A stretch of 64,000 nucleotides of DNA from Fragilariopsis cylindrus CCMP1102 (taxonomy: Eukaryota > Bacillariophyta > Bacillariophyceae > Bacillariales > Bacillariaceae), in assembly GCA_900095095.1 (NCBI GenBank), contig FMBT01000300.1:558001-622000 (forward strand). The letters run 5' to 3'. The notes beneath the pieces are model-generated. The model did not search any database and was not told the DNA's origin. It saw only the letters and a list, made by a program, of their open reading frames with translations. The first letter of the stretch is position 1. The number at the start of each line of letters is the position of its first letter. Below are positions 12,283 through 21,884 of the stretch, piece by piece. The position numbers and the translations under genes are program-made.

Positions 12283-15200
12283 TTGCCCTCAAATCTATTG
12301 GTTAATGTGGTTACGGAGGATCAAAAGTCATCGATTCTCCGAATACCTGATGCGACAGCATGGATCTTCCATGCCTATGCCTTTGGCACAGTTGGCTTTG
12401 CCGACAACCAGGCTTCACTATCTAATATTGTGCCTCCCTGCCTCGAACTATTTCCAACAATTCAAGCCAGTGAAGCAAGGAGTGGACCGAACAAGAAGAC
12501 TCGTGGTAACATATCACTCAACGCACTTGTTCTTGATAGTGCAGCCTCATTACACCTATTTGCGAATGCTGCAATGCTGCAGAACATACGCCCTGCGACT
12601 AAACCCACCCCAATTCACTGTGGTGGCAAGTCATGGTTTAACAACCAAGTAGGAGATCTCTGTGATGACCTCAAATCACTACCCCTTCCCCAAGATGAAC
12701 TGCACTTACATGAAGACGGAGTGGCAAATCTGGTATCTCTCGCCCTGCTCTCTAAATCACACCGAATCTTCCTTGACTCAAGGATTGACAATGCATTTTA
12801 TGTGTATAAGGACAATGGGGAATACATAAGGTTCCAATTAGAATCTAACGGACTGTATTGCTTGCATGTGGACGACGGATCATCACCAACAACACTCTTA
12901 ACAACCGTTGAAGAAGAAAAGAAGATGTTCTCAGCACTGGATGTTAAGAGAGCATCATTAGCCCGATATATTCAAGATTGCTTATGCCTCCCCTCGGATG
13001 AAGACTTTGCGCATGGCCTGGAAACAGGTGCAATTAAGGAGTGTGGCGTAAGTCGGAGAAACATAAATATAGCTAAGGCTATTTTCGGGCCCAACAAACA
13101 CTCAGTACAAGGAAAAACAGTGCAGCGTACTAACAATATGCCCAGAGAAGATCAAATACTCGGAAAACCACCTTCGATACTTAAGCACAATTCGGAGGTG
13201 ACTGCGGGCATAGATGTTATGCATGTTAATGGAGTCGCGTTTCTAATTGCCACTTCCAAGCACATACGTTTCATCCAATGCATATGTATTAGAAACAAGT
13301 CGGACGACATGTACATTGCAGCAATAAAGAAGATGGATAATATTTATAAGCTTCGAGGCTTTAAAATAAAAACTATGTATGCAGACCGAGCTTTCCAACA
13401 CTGTCTCGATGCGCTTGCCCTACAAGAAATAACCCTCATCTGTTGTGACAAGAATGCACACGTGCACTTCATTGAGAGGTGTATCAGGTTCACCAAGGAG
13501 AGGATCCGTGGCGTCCGATCGATGATGCCATTCACGAAGATGCCAAAGAGATTGCTGATGGAAGTGATCTATACGGTGGTTCAATTGATGAACGCTGTCA
13601 ACAGAAAAGGGGGAGTGCATCCTACAATGTCTCCTAGACAAATCGTAACAGGCAAGAAACTGCTTATCCCTCCATATATGCCCGGTGCGTATGTGTATGG
13701 GGTTCCCGGTGGAAGCACCAACAGTATCGAAAAATCCAGAACATTCGATGCACTGTATTTGAGACCTAATGATGGTGGAGGTGGACACTTTGTGTACAAC
13801 ATCAGCACTAAGCAAAGAAATTCAGTACCAAGAGTGATAGGACTTGAAGGAAAAGGTATTCCAATGACAAATGATATCATCAATACGATCAATGAACAAG
13901 GCAAGAGTGAATGCCAACCAGATGGACTAATCTTTGGCGACATGGATAACATAACAACCATCCTTGACCTAGAACCAAGCAATGAGGGGGAAGAGCAACC
14001 CGAGTTCGATGATGATGATGCATCAGACCGGTCATACAGACCACAAGATGATGACAGTATGACTAGTGATGACCACGACATGCCTCCAAACCAGTACGAC
14101 GATGAGGAAGCAGGAGTGGGTGAGGGCATTGCCCCAGAAGAACCCATTGTCGATGACGACGATGACGACCCTATGCTTGAAGAGCTCAACGTGGTTGAAG
14201 AAGAAGACAGCGGAGACAACACAAGCATCGACCAAGACAACCAAAGTGAAACTGGCATTGAAGAGATTGATGAAGATTCGAACCCAGGTCCGGACCAATC
14301 TGAAGAAGAAGACGAAGAAGAGGAACCACCAAGAATGAAAGGCTTGGATGGTAACTACTGGAACAGGAAGGGCGAAGCGAACTACTGTTTGTCTATTATA
14401 AAAGGATTTGGTAACTTGGAAGCAACCCTGTCAACGCCGCAATATGGCTTCAAGAAGGGGTTAACTATATTCGGTGGTCCAGGGTATGACGCAACCCTCA
14501 AGGAACTGGATGAAAACCTGATCGGTAGAGATGTGATACAGATGCTGGATCCTAAGTCAGTAACATATGATATGTTCAAGCTGTCACTTAGCTACCTTAT
14601 GTTTCTCAAGAGAAAGAGATGTGGTAAGATCAAGGCCCGCGGCTGTGCAGATGGCCGGTCGCAGAGGGACTACATTACTAAAGACGAGTCAAGTTCACCC
14701 ACAGTGAAAACACAAGCCCTTATGGTCAGTTCCCTAATTGATGCAATTGAAAGGAGATGTGTTGTGATCGGAGATATCCCTGGAGCATTCCTCCAGGCTG
14801 ATTATCCACAAGAAGAAGGCAAAGAGTGTTACCTCAAGTTTGAAGGAGTTATGGTTACTATGATCTGCGAAATCAAACCTGAATACACGAAGCTTATTAA
14901 AAGAAATAAGAAGAGTGGCAAGCAGTGGTTAGTAGGCAAGGTTACGAAAGCAATATACGGAACGCTCCTTGGTGCTAGACTATTCTATGACAAACTCAGA
15001 GCATTCCTGGAATCAATTGGATTCACAGTGAACGATTACGATGAATGCACATTCAACTCCATGATTGAAGGGAAGCAGTGTACTATACAATTCCATGTGG
15101 ACGATCTAAAGATGTCCCATGTAACACAGTCAGTACTGGATGATGTCATTGACAAGTTGAACAAGGAATTCGGAGTGAACAAGAAAATATCTGCAAGCTA

Positions 15201-16188
15201 CGGAAAGATCCATGAGTACTTGGGGATGACCATTGATTACTCTGAAGATGGCATTGTGAAGTATACAATGTATGATTATTTGGAAGACATCGTGGTAGAA
15301 GCACCAGATGACATGGATGGTAAATCAGTAACGGTAGCAAGTGACCACCTGTTTACAGTTAATGAAGAATGTGAAAAACTGGACCCTGAAGTTGCAGATT
15401 ATTATCATCGAACAGTCGCAAGGCTGTTGTTTGCGGCCAAGAGGGCGCGTCCGGATCTACAGACAGCTGTTGCATTTCTATGCACCAGAGTTGCATCACC
15501 AGATAAGGATGACTACAAGAAACTGGCCAAGGTAATAAGATATATTAGAGAGACCATCCATCTCCCACTTGTATTGGGATGGGATGAATCTGGAAGATTG
15601 ACATGGAGTATTGATGCATCGTTTGCTGTCCACATGGATATGAAGAGTCATACAGGGTACTGTCTAACGATGGGAAGAGGATCTGTTGTTTCAGGTTCCG
15701 TCAAACAGAAGCTTACAACTAGGAGCTCAACTGAATCAGAACTAGTGGGTGTTGACGATACCATAACATTCATCGAATGGATTAGCCTGTTCATGAAATG
15801 CCAGGTTAAGCACTACCCAGACAGTGATCCATTGAAGCTACTTGGGACCAAGGTCCTTGCATTGCAAGACAACACAAGCACCATCAAGTTGGCAAGAAAT
15901 GGACGCAGATCATGTGGGCAAAGAACTCGACACATCAATATCAGGTATTTCTACATCACTGATAAGATTAATGATGGTACAGTTGTTATGTCATATTGTC
16001 CAACAAAGGAAATGGTATCAGACTATTTCACCAAACCATTACAGGGTTCACTGTTCAGAATACACAGGAATGCTATCATGGGAGTATCACAAGCTGACTA
16101 TGACTGGTATGAAGACCAGTACAAGGAAGCCAAGAAAGCATCGAAGCTGTTGGTGGCAAAGCTATTAGCAGAAACGAATACAACCTGA
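12283..16188 (+). CDS. Element B pol polyprotein (protease, integrase, RT, RNase H)
   Basis: About 1,300 codons in a different frame from gag. Protease motif VLDSAASLHLF is near residue 87. The integrase region includes DVMHVNGVAFLIATS (about 305) and a later ERCIRFTKERIRGVRS stretch. RT has ARGCADGRSQRDYI, GDIPGAFLQADYP and the catalytic box FHVDDL in place of the usual YVDD (about 940). RNase H and C-terminal copia signatures are KSHTGYCLTMG, TRSSTESELVG, LQDNTSTIKLA and RTRHINIRYFYI. Integrase before RT puts it in Ty1/copia. How gag and pol are expressed from separate frames is not visible in the sequence. Confidence 0.9.
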   Translation: MPSNLLVNVVTEDQKSSILRIPDATAWIFHAYAFGTVGFADNQASLSNIVPPCLELFPTIQASEARSGPNKKTRGNISLNALVLDSAASLHLFANAAMLQNIRPATKPTPIHCGGKSWFNNQVGDLCDDLKSLPLPQDELHLHEDGVANLVSLALLSKSHRIFLDSRIDNAFYVYKDNGEYIRFQLESNGLYCLHVDDGSSPTTLLTTVEEEKKMFSALDVKRASLARYIQDCLCLPSDEDFAHGLETGAIKECGVSRRNINIAKAIFGPNKHSVQGKTVQRTNNMPREDQILGKPPSILKHNSEVTAGIDVMHVNGVAFLIATSKHIRFIQCICIRNKSDDMYIAAIKKMDNIYKLRGFKIKTMYADRAFQHCLDALALQEITLICCDKNAHVHFIERCIRFTKERIRGVRSMMPFTKMPKRLLMEVIYTVVQLMNAVNRKGGVHPTMSPRQIVTGKKLLIPPYMPGAYVYGVPGGSTNSIEKSRTFDALYLRPNDGGGGHFVYNISTKQRNSVPRVIGLEGKGIPMTNDIINTINEQGKSECQPDGLIFGDMDNITTILDLEPSNEGEEQPEFDDDDASDRSYRPQDDDSMTSDDHDMPPNQYDDEEAGVGEGIAPEEPIVDDDDDDPMLEELNVVEEEDSGDNTSIDQDNQSETGIEEIDEDSNPGPDQSEEEDEEEEPPRMKGLDGNYWNRKGEANYCLSIIKGFGNLEATLSTPQYGFKKGLTIFGGPGYDATLKELDENLIGRDVIQMLDPKSVTYDMFKLSLSYLMFLKRKRCGKIKARGCADGRSQRDYITKDESSSPTVKTQALMVSSLIDAIERRCVVIGDIPGAFLQADYPQEEGKECYLKFEGVMVTMICEIKPEYTKLIKRNKKSGKQWLVGKVTKAIYGTLLGARLFYDKLRAFLESIGFTVNDYDECTFNSMIEGKQCTIQFHVDDLKMSHVTQSVLDDVIDKLNKEFGVNKKISASYGKIHEYLGMTIDYSEDGIVKYTMYDYLEDIVVEAPDDMDGKSVTVASDHLFTVNEECEKLDPEVADYYHRTVARLLFAAKRARPDLQTAVAFLCTRVASPDKDDYKKLAKVIRYIRETIHLPLVLGWDESGRLTWSIDASFAVHMDMKSHTGYCLTMGRGSVVSGSVKQKLTTRSSTESELVGVDDTITFIEWISLFMKCQVKHYPDSDPLKLLGTKVLALQDNTSTIKLARNGRRSCGQRTRHINIRYFYITDKINDGTVVMSYCPTKEMVSDYFTKPLQGSLFRIHRNAIMGVSQADYDWYEDQYKEAKKASKLLVAKLLAETNTT

Positions 16189-16245
16189 GTTGTTATTACA
16201 TTATCATACATGGATCCTGGATCCACCTATGACAATGTAGGAGTG

Positions 16246-16490
16246 TGTTGGGGACTGAATTAGTTCCTACTAAATACCACGTTACTAGAATTGATATCGA
16301 ATATCGTAGCCTCACTATCTGTACACTGTTGATACAGTAACAGCGCGTGTGGTGTCATTACAATGCTATCATCTACTTGATATCATTGTTATTTATAAAC
16401 TTAACATTATAAAGGATTTAACTACTTCTTTTATTAACTGCTTCTAGATACTTTACGGATTAGCACTGTAGAATAGCTTAGATTATAACA
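16246..16490 (+). repeat. 3' LTR of element B
   Basis: 245 bp, same ends and sequence as the 5' LTR. Preceded by GTAGGAGTG, a purine-rich tract in polypurine-tract position. Confidence 0.95.
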
Positions 16491-17939
16491 CTGAACAACA
16501 TGACTCCATGGGCTACTGATATTGGAAATGCTTATCTTGAAGCAAAGACCACAGAAAAGGTATGTATCAAAGCAGGGCCAGAATTTGGGGAGCTACAAGG
16601 AAACCTTCTTATCATCGATAAGGCTCTTTACGGACTACGACTTAGCGGAAAAGCTTTCAACATTTTGCTATCTGACTGTCTACGAGACCTAGGATTCTTT
16701 CCATCTAAAGCCGAGTCAAGTATTTTCATGAGAAAATGTCCCACAAGAGATGTGTACGAATATGTGGCCACATATGTCGATGACCTATGCATTATTATGG
16801 AGAACCCGTTAGAGTTCCTCGAGCAGCTGTCGTCAGCACCGTACAACTTCAAAATGAAAGGTTCAGGAGAAGTTAACTTCCACTTAGGATGTGGTTTTGA
16901 AAGAGACTCTGATGGAGTTCTATGTATGAACCCAGGTCGGTACGTCGATAAGATGGAAGATGCCTACAAGCAAGTCTTCAAGGAATTGCCTAAACAGAAG
17001 TACAGATCGCCGTTAGTAAAAGGAGACCATCCAGAGCTTGATACAACCGCATTCCTTGATCAAGACGGAATTGAGATATATCAATCATTAATAGGAGCTA
17101 TGCAATGGGCAATCTCTATAGGACGATGGGATATTCAATCGGCAGTAATGACCTTATCAAGTTTCAGGGCTCAACCAAGAAAAGGACATCTTGAAAGAAT
17201 CAAACGTATCTACGGATTCTTATGCAAGTTCAGGCATTTCAAACTACGCTTTCGAGTTGATGAACCAGATTATTCCGGTACTCCACCAATGCCACCTTAC
17301 GATTGGAGCCATTCCGTATATGGAAACCCAACTGAAGACATCCCTAAAGATGCACCGCCTCCACTGGGAAAACGAATCGTTTTGACCCATTACTTCGATG
17401 CAAATCTAATGCATGACGTACTCTCCGGAAAGGCAGTTACAGGCGTAGTTCATTTCTACAACAAGACTCCAGTCGATTGGTATTCCAAGAAACAATCTAC
17501 TACAGAGACTGCAACATACGGATCTGAATTCCTAGCATGTCGAACTTGTTTCGAACAGATCATTGATCACCGACAGTATCTATGATACCTTGGAGTACCA
17601 GTGGGTGAGGAAGACTACGCATGGGGAGACAATGATGCTATGATTAATAGTGCAACCATACCTGACGCAAAGTTACATAAACGACATAACATTCTGTCAT
17701 TTCACTTTGTTAGAAGCTTAATTGCAAGTGGTTTCATTAATCTGCAACATATCAAATCGGAAAGTAATATCGCGGATATACTTACGAAACATTGGGGTTA
17801 CCAAAGTACTTACGAGTTGATCCGTCCAATCTTTCATTTTGGAGGTAACACGGCCGCGCTGTATTTTGATGATACATTAGAAGTCGATCGATACATTACT
17901 CAATCAGAGTTAGATGAAATCGTTACGATCAATGGGGAG
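16491..17939 (+). mobile_element. Element A pol part downstream of the insertion (RT and RNase H)
   Basis: Resumes with the target-duplication copy and then RT residues of the WATDIGNAYLEA type. It shows the catalytic box YVDDLCIIM, LYGLRLSGKAF, the GAMQWAISIGRWD region, and copia RNase H signatures (DWYSKKQSTTE, SESNIADILTKHWG). It ends at the polypurine-like tract before the 3' LTR. As a fossil this part is broken. Confidence 0.85.
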
Positions 17940-18757
17940 TGTTAAATTATACATAGTACTCAAGTGTAGGAGTCATATGTCGTACATAAGCCCCGCGGAG
18001 TAGAAATACGAGCGCGATGAGATTAGTGAGTGAGAATGCACGTACAGTGTATGCATTATTGAGATAAAAGAGAACCGAAAGTTAGCTAAAAGCCAACATC
18101 GTACTGTTGGAGTTGAAGTGACTGTCGAAGCAGTTGTCGAAGCAATTGGAACCGAGCGCAAATAAGAGAAGTGCTTAGGTATATTTATACAAATCGGAAC
18201 ACGATTAGGAAGAGTGTCCGAATACATAGAACACGATTATGAAGAGTGTTATACATATGGAAGTCGAACAGATGTCGATGTCCACCTTTGAACCGCTAAT
18301 GCGATATATATGCATTGAGGCGAAGTGAGTTAGGAACAGAAAGTTGTATGCAAGGTTACTGGAAACCGCAATACTAAAATACGAAGAAAAGAGCAGAATT
18401 ACCTCGATTACGAGAAATGAACAATTACTGTCTTTTATTGTTGAGAAATTGTAATAACCATAGACTAATTAAACAAGTGTGTTAATAACAACTTTTGCGT
18501 TTGAACATATCGTTGTCTGGAAAGATAATAGAAATATCTACATTTACAGAGTGAACATTGTTCGGAAGAACTTTCAGCATTCTAAAAGGGAGAGTATCCT
18601 GGTAGAACATCGCAACCAGTCTATAAGAATCGAGAGTATCTTTTCTTACCGTCATAGCAGAATCTTACAAGACCGAAGAGTAAGATTGTCTGAATATCAA
18701 ATCCTATTTGATACTGAACCCGTTTCAACAATCATCGATTGTTTGTGAAACTTATCA
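17940..18757 (+). repeat. 3' LTR of element A
   Basis: 818 bp, ends TGTTAAAT and TTATCA. Near-identical to 2647-3459; followed directly by the target duplication TAGAG. Confidence 0.93.
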
Positions 18758-18761
18758 TAGA

Positions 18762-18830
18762 GTGGCTCAAGTTCTGTGATATTCCTGTATTCCAGTCCAT
18801 GTTGCTGGTACAGATCTTCCCAAAACACAC
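18762..18830 (-). repeat. Right arm of the 69-bp inverted repeat
   Basis: Reverse-complement partner of 2560-2628, starting at the last base of the TAGAG target duplication and ending at AAAACACAC. Together the arms define the pre-insertion hairpin. Confidence 0.8.
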
Positions 18831-20097
18831 ATTGTAAATAATAAGTAGCACCTTTAGGAACAACGTGCATTAACACGGTACTTGTACTTGTACCTTCCTT
18901 TCAAACAGCAGCAACAACAACAACAACAACAACAACCAATAGAGATCAATCAATCGATTGATCGATTGATTGATCGATCAATGGACTTTTGAGATAAAGA
19001 AACCATCAAATAATCATGTGAAGAAAACAATGCAGATCATGGTCACCCAGAGGCATAGAGGTACTGATAGGTGCGGCTATTATCAATTTAGTTGGAGTCA
19101 ATTTTACAGAGACACATAGTAATAGATAAAAAGTAATTATAGAGTATAGTCTATTATTATTATAATTGTTACATACTGTTACAAAAAGTATGGTAGTTGG
19201 TCCTATTATTATTAGAGCCTTGAAAGGGGATCCATTACCAACCAATGGGTATGTTTGACCTGTTCCTACAAAAAATTAAAAGTCATCCACAAATAATCCT
19301 GTGTTATAGAACTGACTCCAGCTGAATAAATATGAGACGGCCACACCTATATGCCGCTGGGTGGATCTCATCTTCATTACTTTTCCTCTCACATTAAAAT
19401 GCACTATTTTTTATATATGATGTATATTTTGGGCACAAAACCTGGATTGTTGCGTGGAGGATTGAAGAAGAAGAAGAAGAAGAAAGTAGTGTGCTGTCAG
19501 TGAACAGTTTTGGGGCATACATGGTACTGCTTGTTTGTGTTGATTAGCGCGGGTAAATGGTATGCCTATAATGGCACCATTACCATGGTACCACTAACTT
19601 AGTCAGAAATATCTATCAATTATAATTTGTGTGGGGTATTGTTGCTAGTTATGATTACTTACTGTAAGTACAGTAACCAGTACATTTAACTCGATGCAAT
19701 CAGTCAGAACTTGGTCAATCATTCCCTAGCTACTAGTGACTGCAATTTTATCGGAACGAAGTTTATCTTTTTTATACTCCTCGAGGTCTATTTAAAATAA
19801 ATAAATATATAGCGCGTGCGCCTATTATTTTAACCTATTAATTATAAAATACAGACGTAGAATTCTACGAGGTGTGGTACTATACGTCACTTTAAACTAG
19901 ATTTTCGCGCCGAACAAGCCACGCGGTCCAATTTTTTTACAAAACTACATTCACTCATCACAGCCTACCGAAATCACTCTCATTTCGTGTTAATTTCGTA
20001 GCATAATCATTCTGCGTCTTTCAAACACATACCTCCAGAAAAGAGTATCAATCAATCCTTTCCTTTTTTCTAAAGATATAGAATAGTTTTGTCAACA
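18831..20097. other. Intergenic region with simple repeats and a palindrome
   Basis: Holds a CAA run at about 18911-18935 and a perfect 15-bp inverted repeat with 2-bp spacer at 18944-18975, built from ATCGATTG units. A GAA run lies near 19468-19482. No gene recognised. The last part must contain the promoter of the thioredoxin-fold gene. Confidence 0.5.
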
Positions 20098-20895
20098 ATG
20101 CCTTCCGCCGAGACTATCCCGAAGTTACCTCTTGTTTGTCTCAAGACTGCCGACTTCAAGAACACCAAACAGATTGTGAAGGGGAAGAATACTGTGATTG
20201 GTGAGTAAATGATTTCTTGCCAACGTTCATTTGACACGTTTTCGTTATTTCATGCCGACATCTTGTAACTCACCCCTCGTTCATTCATTCATATTTGTCA
20301 ATTTCTACTCTATTTTTCAGACTTTTGGACAACAGGATGTACGCAATGTCCGGATGCCTTAGATAAGCTCGACGATATGGCTCAAGATCCTAAATACAAG
20401 GATGTTCAGTTCATCAGTATCTGTTGTGATAAACTTGACGGGGCTCGAGATATCATCGAAAGGGACGATGATTTACGATGGCAAAATGTGAATCATTACT
20501 TCATGGATAAAGAAGATAAGGAGACAGCAAAGAAGTTACTGGGGTTCAAACAAGTTCCGTTTTATGTTGTTATGGACGAGAATGGCTCCATCACACAATC
20601 GGGAAGTGGAAGGCAAGTTGATTTTGAGGAGGTACCTGGTGTAGTCCGTCCTGGATCAGAATCTGAATTTGAGGAGGTAACGGATGTAGTCCGTCCAGAA
20701 TCAGAAATTGAAATTGATAGAAGCCGTCCTATGGTAATACCTGACGATGACGATGACTTCGGTAGCCTCGACTTTGAACTTGATTTTGACAATCAAGTTG
20801 GAGAAGAAACTTCACAGAGTCCTCCTGAAAGCATCAGTACTTGTTCTCCCGTACAGGTACTTGATGAATCAATTTTCGACTTAGATGATTTTTGA
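20098..20895 (+). CDS. Thioredoxin-fold (redoxin-like) protein with acidic tail
   Basis: Two exons, 20098-20200 and 20321-20895 (intron GTGAGT...TTTTTCAG); 225 aa. The second exon opens DFWTTGCTQCPDAL, a thioredoxin-type CxxC (CTQC) after a beta strand, and KQVPFYVVMDENG supplies the cis-proline (VPF) of the fold, so a dithiol oxidoreductase or peroxiredoxin-related role is likely. After about residue 125 the chain turns acidic and disordered, with a near-duplicate of 15 residues (FEEVPGVVRPGSESE then FEEVTDVVRPESEIE) and an Asp-rich end. No targeting peptide is evident, so cytosol is assumed. The fold is confident; the substrate is unknown. Confidence 0.88.
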
Positions 20896-21884
20896 ATGAA
20901 CGACTGGGGTTTATATTGGGACTGAAGAAAATAAAAATGAAGTCTTCTGTAATGAATGTATTATAATATTTTTAGTATTAGTATTAAAATTATACGAATA
21001 ATCAATCTAGAGGTCAGTTAGTTGTACTTGGTACCACAATTGTACTAGCTAGTACCGTATGATAATCTACGAGTAAATCATAAACTACTGCAGGTGATAC
21101 ATCAGTTGTATCATCTTCAAATTTTCTTTAGTACGTGTAAATTATCTGCAGTCATGTTTATTCTACGTATCATGGATCAGGATCAACACACATATACAGG
21201 AAGAAGAACTAGTCATAGAGTGGTGGTTTGATTTTTGATTACTTTTCTAAAGAGATTTTCTAGAAGTGTTCTCAACGTGTCTCGTATACAATTGCAGGAA
21301 TAACCAAATTAAAATATTTTAATTATAATTGTTATACGTGCCTACAATGTGTTTCATAAGCATGTTGCCGTACAAGTATACATGTATTTAAAGTGTTATG
21401 CCTGACCTTTCAGAGTCAACCATATAAAACTCCTAAACACAAAAATAAACTCAACTGTAAAGAACTGTTACTGGAAGTATTATCTTCGATGTGTGAGATC
21501 TTTGTGAATATTTTTTATTATCAACTCTTCATCATATAATTCTACAGTAGAGTGGAATTCATTTTTTTCTAATTTGTATCATTAATGAATGGATGTCAAC
21601 GAATATCGAGGTTCTCAAACTTTTAATACTGGCTAAAAATCAGTCCAAGGGGACCGATGGTTTGACCAGAGTATTATCGAAATACGACTATAGCATTTAA
21701 GCTTGAATAAATGTGTTGATAAGGTGGAATAGATACTGGATTCAGTATGAATTCATGATCAAAGGAATAGAATAGAATGTTTCTAATTATAATACAAAGA
21801 GAGTAGTAGATGGAGAAAGTCCGACTCATCGAAAATTTATATCTATTTATCTTTCTAATTCTGAACGGAAGATTTTCCGATACC
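20896..21884. other. Intergenic region without recognised gene
   Basis: AT-rich spacer between the convergent thioredoxin-fold and HIBCH-like genes; it presumably contains both 3' UTRs. No further structure recognised. Confidence 0.5.

Larger units (their letters stand above)
9800..16490 (+). mobile_element. Ty1/copia LTR retrotransposon B (CoDi-like), nested in element A
   Basis: 6,691 bp with 245-bp LTRs that look identical by eye, flanked by a perfect 5-bp target duplication CTGAA (9795-9799 and 16491-16495) taken from the RT region of element A. It has a gag frame and a pol frame, both open over their full length, with domain order protease, integrase, RT, RNase H. The element looks whole and, from the LTR match, very recent; it must be younger than element A. 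It lies in the same orientation as its host element. Confidence 0.95.
2647..18757 (+). mobile_element. Ty1/copia LTR retrotransposon A (CoDi-like), interrupted by element B
   Basis: Total span 16.1 kb, about 9.4 kb without the nested element. It is bounded by LTRs starting TGTTAAAT and ending TTATCA, with a perfect 5-bp target duplication TAGAG at 2642-2646 and 18758-18762. Order of parts: 5' LTR, a long gag-protease-integrase-start-of-RT frame, nested element B, rest of RT and RNase H, a purine-rich tract (AATGGGGAG) and the 3' LTR. Integrase before RT marks it as Pseudoviridae/copia. The LTRs differ by about one substitution and one 5-bp indel, so the insertion is young. As a fossil it is broken: split by element B, with about one further break. 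Confidence 0.95.

Noticed and set aside
13581-14258. 225-codon Ser/Pro-rich minus-strand frame in element B
   Set aside because: It is the antisense shadow of the acidic GAT/GAC/GAA-rich part of pol.
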